Below are positions 1 through 5,263 of a stretch of DNA of 5,598 bases, in pieces (position 1 is the stretch's first letter; each line of letters starts with the position of its first letter). A model generated the notes under the pieces. It was not told the DNA's origin. It did no database searches and saw only the letters and a list, made by a program, of their open reading frames with translations. Source of the stretch: CAZWSE01 sp964636575 (GTDB taxonomy: Bacteria > Pseudomonadota > Alphaproteobacteria > Rhodobacterales > Rhodobacteraceae); NCBI GenBank assembly GCA_964636575.1, contig CAZWSE010000154.1, forward strand, positions 1 through 5,598, in the 5' to 3' direction. The position numbers were made by a program, and so were the translations under genes.

Positions 1-1139
1 CAAGGGCACATAATCATCGCGGTCGGGGCAACGCGGTTGATCCAACAGGCGTCATGCCCCGCCCCTGAAATCAGGTTCATGTGGGAATAGCCCAAGCGCT
101 CAGCCGCAGTCCGCACAGCGGTCACACAGCCCTCATCAAACGCAACGGGATCGAACCCGCCAACCTTTTCAAACGCAACCGTCAGCCCCATGTCATCCGC
201 GATTTTCTGAGCATCAACCCGCAAACGCGCCTCCATATCCTCGATCACGCTCAGCTCGGGCGAGCGGAAATCGACGGTGAACACCACCTTGCCGGGGATC
301 ACGTTGCGCGAGTTGGGGTAGACGTCGATATGCCCCGCAGCGCCCACCGCATGGGGGGCGTGGGACATTGCTATCTCGTTCACCTTTTCCAATATCCGCG
401 CCATGCCAAGCCCTGCGTCATAGCGCATGGGCATGGGCGTTGATCCGGTGTGGCTGTCCTTGCCGGTCACGGTCACTTGGGTCCAAGACAGGCCCTGGCC
501 GTGGGTGACAACGCCGACCTCTTTGCCTTCGGCCTCTAGGATCGGGCCTTGTTCGATGTGCAATTCAAAGAAGGCGTGCATCTTGCGCGCCCCGACCTCT
601 TCCTCGCCGCGCCATCCGATGCGCTTTAGCTCATCGCCGAATTTCTTGCCCTCCGCATCCTCGCGGTCGTAGGCCCAATCCTGCGTGTGGATGCCTGCGA
701 AGACCCCTGACGACAGCATCGCTGGGGCATAGCGCGTGCCTTCCTCATTCGTGAAATTGGTGACAACAATCGGGTGTTTGGTTTTCACATCCAAGTCATT
801 CATCGTGCGGATCAGTTCCAACCCGCCCAGCACGCCAAGCACGCCGTCATACTTGCCGCCCGTCGGTTGGGTATCCAAGTGAGAGCCAACATAAACCGGA
901 AGTGCGTCAGGGTCCGTCCCTTCGCGCCGCGCGAACATATTACCCATCTGATCCAGCCCCATGGTACAACCCGCTGCCTCGCACCAGCTTTGGAACAGGT
1001 GGCGGCCTTCGCTGTCTTCATCAGTGACGGTCTGGCGGTTGTTGCCGCCCGCGACGCCAGGGCCGATCTTGGCCATCTCCATCAGGCTGTCCCACAAGCG
1101 ATCCGCGTTGATTTTGAGGTTCTCGCCGCTGGCTGCCAT
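1..1139 (-). CDS. Zn-dependent amidase, probable beta-ureidopropionase / N-carbamoyl-L-amino-acid hydrolase (C-terminus cut by window edge)
   Basis: An open minus-strand frame of 379 codons runs to the window edge without a stop. Family members are about 400-420 residues, so only the last few dozen residues are missing. It belongs to the M20-type hydantoinase/carbamoylase amidases. Visible motifs are GSHLDT (His87), GGKYDG (bridging metal ligand Asp98), NEEGTRY (general base Glu132, metal ligand Glu133), ELHIEQGP (metal ligand His194), a dimerisation-domain motif GKDSHTGSTPMP (227-238) and SGAGHDA (358-364). The final metal-ligand His, in the family's C-terminal SHNE motif, lies outside the window. 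The ATG at 1139 follows GGAG (1149-1146) with a 6-base gap. Family knowledge: the enzyme hydrolyses N-carbamoyl groups to an amino acid, CO2 and ammonia. Linkage to preTA and a RutR-like regulator points to N-carbamoyl-beta-alanine (third step of reductive uracil degradation, PydC role). Allantoate or N-carbamoyl-L-amino acids cannot be excluded. Expected to be a cytoplasmic dimer. Confidence 0.9.
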   Translation of the reverse strand, partial: MAASGENLKINADRLWDSLMEMAKIGPGVAGGNNRQTVTDEDSEGRHLFQSWCEAAGCTMGLDQMGNMFARREGTDPDALPVYVGSHLDTQPTGGKYDGVLGVLGGLELIRTMNDLDVKTKHPIVVTNFTNEEGTRYAPAMLSSGVFAGIHTQDWAYDREDAEGKKFGDELKRIGWRGEEEVGARKMHAFFELHIEQGPILEAEGKEVGVVTHGQGLSWTQVTVTGKDSHTGSTPMPMRYDAGLGMARILEKVNEIAMSHAPHAVGAAGHIDVYPNSRNVIPGKVVFTVDFRSPELSVIEDMEARLRVDAQKIADDMGLTVAFEKVGGFDPVAFDEGCVTAVRTAAERLGYSHMNLISGAGHDACWINRVAPTAMIMCP

Positions 1140-1159
1140 GGGACGCTCCGCATTTTGTT

Positions 1160-1175
1160 TTGACCAAATGGTAAA
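1160..1175. promoter_or_regulatory. RutR-type operator in the amidase / rutR intergenic region
   Basis: The 16-bp sequence TTGACCA-AA-TGGTAAA differs at one base from the E. coli RutR consensus TTGACCA-NN-TGGTCAA. It lies 21 bp upstream of the amidase start codon and 87 bp upstream of the rutR start, so one site could control both divergent genes. Presence of the rutR-like gene beside it strengthens the call. Binding itself is inferred. Confidence 0.75.
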
Positions 1176-1196
1176 ATAGAGGCTAACAGAGGTTAA
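1168..1196 (-). promoter_or_regulatory. Possible sigma70-type promoter of the amidase gene
   Basis: On the minus strand TTAACC (1196-1191) is followed after 17 bases by TACCAT (1173-1168). Each hexamer matches 4 of 6 consensus bases. Transcription would start near 1161 and give a leader of about 22 bases. The RutR-type operator overlaps the proposed -10, which would fit repression. This is inferred from pattern only. Confidence 0.35.
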
Positions 1197-1197
1197 C
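1178..1197. repeat. Tandem 10-bp direct repeat next to the RutR-type operator
   Basis: AGAGGCTAAC (1178-1187) is followed immediately by AGAGGTTAAC (1188-1197), identical at 9 of 10 positions. The period is close to one helical turn. It abuts the RutR-type operator and covers the proposed -35 of the amidase promoter, so it may be a binding site for another factor. Chance duplication is also possible. Confidence 0.5.
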
Positions 1198-1220
1198 ACC
1201 CAGTCAAGTTTCCAATGCGC

Positions 1221-1250
1221 ATGCAAAGGGCTTTGACCCGCCCTTTGCAT
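1221..1250. promoter_or_regulatory. Perfect 11-bp inverted repeat just upstream of rutR (operator or leader hairpin)
   Basis: ATGCAAAGGGC (1221-1231) and GCCCTTTGCAT (1240-1250) are exact reverse complements separated by 8 bases. The right arm ends 11 bases before the rutR ATG, and no T-run follows, so it does not look like a terminator. It could be an operator for autoregulation or for another dimeric regulator, or a hairpin in the rutR leader. It does not match the RutR consensus. Confidence 0.6.
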
Positions 1251-1261
1251 AGAATTGAAGC

Positions 1262-1867
1262 ATGACTGAAAAAGAACCCACCCGAATTCAGAAAAAGAAC
1301 CGCGCGACCATTCTGGCCGCAGGGTTGGACGTGTTTTCAAAGTTCGGATTTCGCGGCGCGACGCTGGATCAAGTGGCCGAAGCTGCGGGCATGTCGAAAC
1401 CCAATCTGCTTTACTATTTTCCATCAAAGGGAGCGATTTATACCCTTCTACTGGAACAGCTGCTTGCCACATGGCTCGACCCGCTGATCAAAATGGATGA
1501 CCATGGCGATCCGGTTGAAGAGATCGTGGCCTATACCCACCGCAAACTGGATCTCGCCCGCGATTATCCGCGCGAAAGCAGGCTGTTTGCCAATGAAATG
1601 CTGCAAGGCGCGCCGCGTCTGCAAGGCGTTCTGGCCACTGATCTCAAAGCTTTGGTCGATACCAAGGCAGAGGTGATAAAAGGCTGGTCCGCTTCGGGCA
1701 AAATTGGCCCCATCGATCCCCATCATTTGATCTTTTCGATTTGGTCCCTGACCCAACACTACGCCGATTTCGAAGTGCAAGTCAGCGCGGTTCTCGGGCG
1801 CGACGATTACTTTCAGGATGCCGCTGCCCATCTGGAGCAGATGATCCGAAAAAGCCTTGCTTTATAA
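1262..1867 (+). CDS. rutR: RutR-like TetR-family transcriptional regulator of pyrimidine catabolism
   Basis: This 201-residue protein has an N-terminal TetR helix-turn-helix: a first helix around ATILAAGLDVFSKFGF (15-30), then TLDQVAEAAGMSKPNLLYYF (34-53), with LLYYFPSK (49-56) ending the DNA-binding domain. The ligand domain closely resembles E. coli RutR as I remember it, especially DYPRESRLFANEML (101-114) and IDPHHLIFSIWSLTQHYADF (151-170). Family knowledge: RutR binds TTGACCA-NN-TGGTCAA and is released by uracil or thymine. In E. coli it controls the oxidative Rut pathway and other pyrimidine genes. Here it is divergent from the amidase and convergent with preA, and near-consensus sites sit before both minus-strand transcripts, so control of reductive pyrimidine degradation is likely. 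The ATG at 1262 is the first possible start because an in-frame TGA lies at 1256-1258. No good Shine-Dalgarno precedes it (only GAAG one base away), so translation may be weak or leaderless. Confidence 0.9.
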   Translation: MTEKEPTRIQKKNRATILAAGLDVFSKFGFRGATLDQVAEAAGMSKPNLLYYFPSKGAIYTLLLEQLLATWLDPLIKMDDHGDPVEEIVAYTHRKLDLARDYPRESRLFANEMLQGAPRLQGVLATDLKALVDTKAEVIKGWSASGKIGPIDPHHLIFSIWSLTQHYADFEVQVSAVLGRDDYFQDAAAHLEQMIRKSLAL

Positions 1868-1873
1868 CCCAAA

Positions 1874-1893
1874 GGGCCGCCCGAAGGCGACCC
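1874..1893 (-). terminator. UUCG-loop hairpin, probable preTA terminator
   Basis: On the minus strand GGGTCGCC-TTCG-GGCGGCCC forms an 8-bp stem with one G-U pair and a UUCG tetraloop, followed by TTTGGGTT. It lies 27 bases past the preA stop. On the plus strand the same stem has an A-C mismatch, so it should work less well for rutR. The U-tract is short, which lowers confidence. Confidence 0.6.
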
Positions 1894-1911
1894 CAGCAGG
1901 GAGAACTGCTG
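1894..1911. terminator. Small hairpin between convergent rutR and preA
   Basis: CAGCAG (1894-1899) and CTGCTG (1906-1911) are a perfect 6-bp inverted repeat around a 6-base loop. It lies between the preA stop and the UUCG hairpin. No T-run follows on either strand, so it may only assist termination or protect the 3' ends of the convergent transcripts. Confidence 0.35.
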
Positions 1912-1920
1912 TCGTATCGT

Positions 1921-3225
1921 CTATTCCGCCGCCACCGCGCCCGGGTTGTTCGGATGCGTTGTCCAATTGGCGTATTCTTTTTCCACGACCTTGCCCGTGC
2001 GCGGGTCGACTTCGCCCGCCTTCATGGGTTCCATCGTGATGCAATGTTCTACAGGGCAGACATCGACACACAGGTTGCAAGCCACACATTCCGCGTCGAT
2101 CACTGTAAAGGTCCGGTCCTCGGACATGGCAATCGCTTGGTGGGATGTGTCTTCGCAGGCCGCAAAACAGCGTCCGCATTTGATGCAATCATCTTGATTG
2201 ATCTTGGCTTTGGCCACGTAATTCAGGTTCAAATACTGCCAGTCCGTCACATTGGGCACGGCCATGCCGATGAAATCGGCAGTGCTTTCGTGGCCTTTTT
2301 CGTCCATCCAATCGGACAGACCCGAAATCATTTCCTGAACAATCTTAAACCCGTAGGTCATGGCCGCCGTACAAACCTGCACATTGCCACACCCGAGCGC
2401 CATAAATTCCGCCGCATCGCGCCACGTGGTGATCCCGCCGATGCCCGATATGGGCAGGCCTTGGGTCTCGGCGTTGCGCGCAATCTCGGACACCATCGAC
2501 ATCGCAATCGGCTTCACCGCAGGGCCGCAATAGCCGCCGTGACTGCCCTTGCCGTCGATCGAAGGTTCGGGTGACATGCTGTCCAAATTCACAGAAGTGA
2601 TCGAGTTGATCGTATTGATCAGACTGACCGCATCCGCCCCGCCCTTCATCGCCGCCGCTGCAGGCTTGCGCACATCGGTGATGTTGGGCGTCAGCTTCAC
2701 GATCACCGGTTTATCGTAGTATTGCTTGCACCAACGGGTGACCATTTCGATGTATTCAGGCACTTGGCCCACGGCAGCCCCCATGCCCCGTTCGGACATG
2801 CCGTGCGGACAGCCGAAATTCAGCTCTATCCCGTCGGCGCCTGTCTCGGTCACTTGGGGTAGAATGTCTTTCCACGCTTGTTCCTCACACGGAACCATCA
2901 AGCTGACGATCATCGCGCGGTCAGGATAGTCGGCCTTAACGCGGGTGATTTCCTCTAGGTTGGTTTGCAATGGCCGGTCGGTGATCAGCTCGATGTTGTT
3001 CAACCCCAAAAGCCGCCGATCCGCGCCATAAATCGCGCCATACCGCGGGCCATTGACGTTGACCACGGGCGGTCCTTCGGAGCCGAGCGTTTTCCAAACC
3101 ACCCCGCCCCAGCCTGCTTCAAAGGCGCGGCGGACGTTGTATTCTTTGTCCGTGGGCGGCGCCGAGGCCAGCCAGAACGGGTTGGGGGATTTGATCCCCA
3201 GAAAGTCTGTAGTGAGGTCAGCCAT
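1921..3225 (-). CDS. preA: NAD-dependent dihydropyrimidine dehydrogenase, catalytic subunit PreA (PydA)
   Basis: This 434-residue protein reduces uracil or thymine to the 5,6-dihydro compound as the FMN subunit of the cytoplasmic PreT-PreA complex, the first step of reductive pyrimidine degradation. The N-terminal part (about 1-320) is a dihydroorotate-dehydrogenase-like TIM barrel. It has SAPPTDKEYNVRRAF near the start, the catalytic loop NFGCPHGMSERGMG with general-acid Cys139, and the FMN-phosphate region SGIGGI (260-265). The C-terminus carries two 4Fe-4S motifs, CIKCGRCFAAC (Cys347/350/353/357) and CVACNLCVDVCP (Cys380/383/386/390). This matches the C-terminal half of mammalian DPD. Start choice: GGAGG (3239-3235) lies 9 bases before the ATG at 3225. 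An in-frame ATG at 3231, only 3 bases from the Shine-Dalgarno, overlaps the preT stop as ATGA and would add Met-Thr. It is translationally coupled to preT. Confidence 0.97.
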   Translation of the reverse strand: MADLTTDFLGIKSPNPFWLASAPPTDKEYNVRRAFEAGWGGVVWKTLGSEGPPVVNVNGPRYGAIYGADRRLLGLNNIELITDRPLQTNLEEITRVKADYPDRAMIVSLMVPCEEQAWKDILPQVTETGADGIELNFGCPHGMSERGMGAAVGQVPEYIEMVTRWCKQYYDKPVIVKLTPNITDVRKPAAAAMKGGADAVSLINTINSITSVNLDSMSPEPSIDGKGSHGGYCGPAVKPIAMSMVSEIARNAETQGLPISGIGGITTWRDAAEFMALGCGNVQVCTAAMTYGFKIVQEMISGLSDWMDEKGHESTADFIGMAVPNVTDWQYLNLNYVAKAKINQDDCIKCGRCFAACEDTSHQAIAMSEDRTFTVIDAECVACNLCVDVCPVEHCITMEPMKAGEVDPRTGKVVEKEYANWTTHPNNPGAVAAE

Positions 3226-3227
3226 TG

Positions 3228-4562
3228 TCATGTTCCTCCGTTCAGGTGTGCGTGAATATCCATTGCTGCGTCGCGCCCTTCGGCCACGGCTGTGACGGTC
3301 AGATCATCACCGCCGGATGCGCAGTCCCCGCCTGCCCAAACGCCTTTGCGGCTGGTGCGACCTGCCCCTGCAACGCCGATTTTTGAACCGTCTCTGGCAA
3401 GCCCACCATCCGTGGTCAGCGTCTGCCCGATGGCGCGAAACACTTGGTCGGCTGCGATGCGAATGGTCTCTCCAGTGCCGGTCAGCTTACCGTCTTTGAC
3501 GCCCGTATATTCAAGTTCAACTTCTGCCGCTAACCCATTGCCATGGATCGCTTTTGGTTGAACATTGAACATCAGCTTAACCCCATGAGAGGCAGCCAAG
3601 TCTTGCTCGTAGCGGCTTGCGCTCATGGCGGCGCGGTCGCGGCGGTAAGCGATGGTGACGGTCTCAGCCCCAAGCAATTTCGACTGCACAGCCGCATCCA
3701 CGGCTGTCATGCCTCCGCCGATCACAACGACATTGCGCCCGACCGACAGTTTGCGAAGATCTGAGGCTTGGCGCAGGTCAGCGATGAACGACACTGCGTC
3801 TTCAACCCCTTCCTTATCAGCACCTTCAATCGACAGCGCATTCACCCCGCCGAGGCCAACCCCGATGAACACGGCGTCATGGCTTTCGGTCAATCCGTCC
3901 AGTGACAGGTCCACGCCCAGCGCCTTGTCCGTTTCCAACGTGATCCCGCCAATACCCATCAGCCAGTCGACCTCTCGCGCGGCGAAATCATCGGTCGATT
4001 TATAGGCGGCGATCCCGTATTCGTTCAGCCCCCCTGCCTTGGGGTTAGCGTCATAGATCACCACATCATTGCCAAGCATCGCAAGCCGGTGCGCACAGGC
4101 CAAGCCCGCAGGCCCAGCGCCCACAACAGCGACACGTTTGCCAGTGCTTGCGGCGCGGGTATAGGGATGCGCATTTCCTGCCATCAGATGATCGGTCGCA
4201 AAGCGTTGCAAACGGCCGATCTCAACCGGTTTTCCTTCGGCAGCTTCGCGCACGCAGGCTTGTTCGCACAGGTCTTCTGTGGGGCAAACACGGGCGCACA
4301 TGCCGCCCAAGATATTCTGATCGAAGATCGTTTTGGCGGCCGCCGCAGGGGTGCCGGTGCTGATTTGGCGGATGAACAGCGGAATATCGATGTCCGTTGG
4401 ACAGGCGGTAATGCAGGGCGCGTCATGACAGAAATAACAGCGGTCGGCGGCCACTGCGGCTTCGTGCGGCACCAATGGCGCATGCAGGTCAGAGAAGTTT
4501 TCTGCCAATTCAGCCGCACTAAGACGCGCGTCAACGATACCGGATGTACGAGGATTGTTCAT
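3228..4562 (-). CDS. preT: NAD-dependent dihydropyrimidine dehydrogenase, electron-transfer subunit PreT
   Basis: This 444-residue flavoprotein takes electrons from NAD(P)H and passes them through FAD and Fe-S clusters to PreA. It corresponds to the N-terminal half of mammalian DPD and to the glutamate-synthase small-subunit family. The Fe-S domain (about 35-130) has CYFCHDAPCITACP (Cys42/45/50/54) and CPTEDLCEQAC (Cys93/99/103), plus Gln119 in GRLQRFA, matching the unusual Gln cluster ligand known in DPD. A FAD Rossmann motif VVGAGPAG (146-153) follows, then a NAD(P) motif VVVIGGGMTAVDAA (278-291), YRRDR (306-310), and the C-terminal FAD motif WAGGDCASGG (409-418). The ATG at 4562 is chosen because AGGA (4572-4569) lies 6 bases upstream. 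The frame extends 14 codons further to a TTG, but that stretch covers the Shine-Dalgarno and an inverted repeat. It is the first gene of the preT-preA operon and ends 2 bases before the preferred preA start. Confidence 0.96.
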   Translation of the reverse strand: MNNPRTSGIVDARLSAAELAENFSDLHAPLVPHEAAVAADRCYFCHDAPCITACPTDIDIPLFIRQISTGTPAAAAKTIFDQNILGGMCARVCPTEDLCEQACVREAAEGKPVEIGRLQRFATDHLMAGNAHPYTRAASTGKRVAVVGAGPAGLACAHRLAMLGNDVVIYDANPKAGGLNEYGIAAYKSTDDFAAREVDWLMGIGGITLETDKALGVDLSLDGLTESHDAVFIGVGLGGVNALSIEGADKEGVEDAVSFIADLRQASDLRKLSVGRNVVVIGGGMTAVDAAVQSKLLGAETVTIAYRRDRAAMSASRYEQDLAASHGVKLMFNVQPKAIHGNGLAAEVELEYTGVKDGKLTGTGETIRIAADQVFRAIGQTLTTDGGLARDGSKIGVAGAGRTSRKGVWAGGDCASGGDDLTVTAVAEGRDAAMDIHAHLNGGT

Positions 4563-4568
4563 ATGTGA

Positions 4569-4597
4569 TCCTACAGTGATGCGTTTGAGATCACTGT
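4569..4597 (-). promoter_or_regulatory. 8-bp inverted repeat abutting the preT ribosome binding site
   Basis: ACAGTGAT (4573-4580) and ATCACTGT (4590-4597) are exact reverse complements around a 9-base spacer. On the minus strand the hairpin ends one base before AGGA (4572-4569), the preT Shine-Dalgarno. It could be an operator for a dimeric regulator, or a leader hairpin affecting ribosome access. The same TCACTGT heptamer occurs again at 4632-4638. Confidence 0.5.
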
Positions 4598-4612
4598 GGC
4601 ACAACTTATTTT

Positions 4613-4628
4613 TTTATCAAACGGTAAA
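4613..4628. promoter_or_regulatory. RutR-like operator upstream of preT
   Basis: TTTATCA-AA-CGGTAAA has the same 7-2-7 architecture as the site at 1160-1175 and differs from it at three bases. The half-sites are imperfectly symmetric (TTTATCA against TTTACCG). The wider 22-bp block (4609-4630) matches the block before the amidase (1156-1177) at 18 of 22 positions, in the same orientation to its gene. It sits 50 bp upstream of the preT start. It is a weaker match to the E. coli consensus than the first site. Confidence 0.6.
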
Positions 4629-4661
4629 ATTTCACTGTGTTGAAAATTCCGCCGAAACACA

Positions 4662-4688
4662 AAAGGCCGCCCTGAAGGAGCGGCCTTT
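4662..4688 (-). terminator. Rho-independent terminator of the comDE operon
   Basis: AAAGGCCGC (4662-4670) and GCGGCCTTT (4680-4688) form a perfect 9-bp GC-rich stem around a 9-base loop. On the minus strand the stem lies 20 bases past the comE stop and is followed by TTTTGTGTTT, counting stem-end T residues. It separates comDE from the preT regulatory region. Confidence 0.85.
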
Positions 4689-4708
4689 GCATTGTTTTTG
4701 AGCAAATA

Positions 4709-5263
4709 TTAGCTGGCAACGGCCGTCATAAAGCGGTCGCGGATCACAACAGGGTCTTTTGTGATAACCGGCAGCTTGATGTTTCCGCTGTCGCATTTGA
4801 CCACGATCACCGTCATTTTCTTGCTATCAATCGCCTCTTGCAGAACCTTGCCGGTGTCCACATCACGGCACACCAACACATTATCGCATCCACAGGCTGC
4901 AGCCACCGCTTCGAGCTTGGTTTTTTTGCCCGCATAGGTCGGCTGATCACCCGTAGAGCCATAAGACCCGTTATCAATAATAAGCAGAATGTAGTTGTCC
5001 GCCACGTTGTTGGCGATGGTCGGAAGCGTTCCGAGGTTGGTCAAAACCGATCCATCCCCGTCGATTGAAATGACGGTCTTGGGTTGCGCCAAGGCCAGCC
5101 CCAACCCGATGGAAGATGCCAGACCCATAGTGCCGAGCATGTAAAAGTTGGTCGGCTGATCGTCGATCATATGCAGCTCTTGGCTGGGCAGACCGATGTT
5201 ACAGACAACCAGTTCGTCACGAATGATGGGCGCGATGTCGCGCAGGATTTCTGATCTGATCAT
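4709..5263 (-). CDS. comE: Sulfopyruvate decarboxylase, beta subunit (ThDP-binding, ComE-like)
   Basis: This 184-residue protein matches the usual size of the separate beta subunit of sulfopyruvate decarboxylase. With ComD it would decarboxylate 3-sulfopyruvate to sulfoacetaldehyde in the cytoplasm. It is the pyrophosphate-binding domain of ThDP enzymes: GTMGLASSIGLGLALA (44-59), then the cofactor motif starting at GDG (69-71) and closing at Asn98 in IIDNGSYGSTGDQPT, which places the Mg2+ ligands. Family knowledge: archaeal ComDE serves coenzyme M synthesis, while bacterial homologues act in cysteate and other C3-sulfonate catabolism. The ATG at 5263 overlaps the comD stop by 4 bases (ATGA), and GGAGG sits 12 bases upstream (5280-5276), so translation is probably coupled. 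A 20-codon upstream extension would lie inside comD and is not used. Related phosphonopyruvate decarboxylases are usually one fused chain, so the split form favours ComE. Substrate remains inferred. Confidence 0.88.
   Translation of the reverse strand: MIRSEILRDIAPIIRDELVVCNIGLPSQELHMIDDQPTNFYMLGTMGLASSIGLGLALAQPKTVISIDGDGSVLTNLGTLPTIANNVADNYILLIIDNGSYGSTGDQPTYAGKKTKLEAVAAACGCDNVLVCRDVDTGKVLQEAIDSKKMTVIVVKCDSGNIKLPVITKDPVVIRDRFMTAVAS

Noticed and set aside
774..1163. A 129-codon plus-strand frame and a shorter overlapping one antisense to the amidase.
   Set aside because: The opposite strand carries an uninterrupted amidase frame with all expected metal-ligand motifs, so these are shadows.
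1232..1238. TTTGACC in the loop of the rutR upstream repeat, resembling half a RutR site.
   Set aside because: The expected second half-site TGGTCAA is absent at the 2-bp spacing, so one half-match is not enough.
1234..1249. A sigma54-like -24/-12 element (TGACCC, then TTGCA) upstream of rutR.
   Set aside because: The essential GG at -24 is missing and the element lies too close to the start codon. The TTGCA is explained by the inverted-repeat arm.
1741..2574. A 277-codon open frame on the plus strand overlapping the end of rutR and running antisense through preA.
   Set aside because: It is antisense to the strongly conserved Fe-S and barrel regions of preA, its translation is rich in Arg and His without recognisable domains, and it has no ribosome binding site.
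4089..4568. A 159-codon plus-strand frame inside preT.
   Set aside because: It is the antisense shadow of the preT Fe-S domain, with no recognisable protein features.
4560..4604. An upstream TTG start that would add 14 residues to PreT.
   Set aside because: It would place the AGGA Shine-Dalgarno and the inverted repeat inside the coding region, and the ATG at 4562 has well-spaced AGGA.
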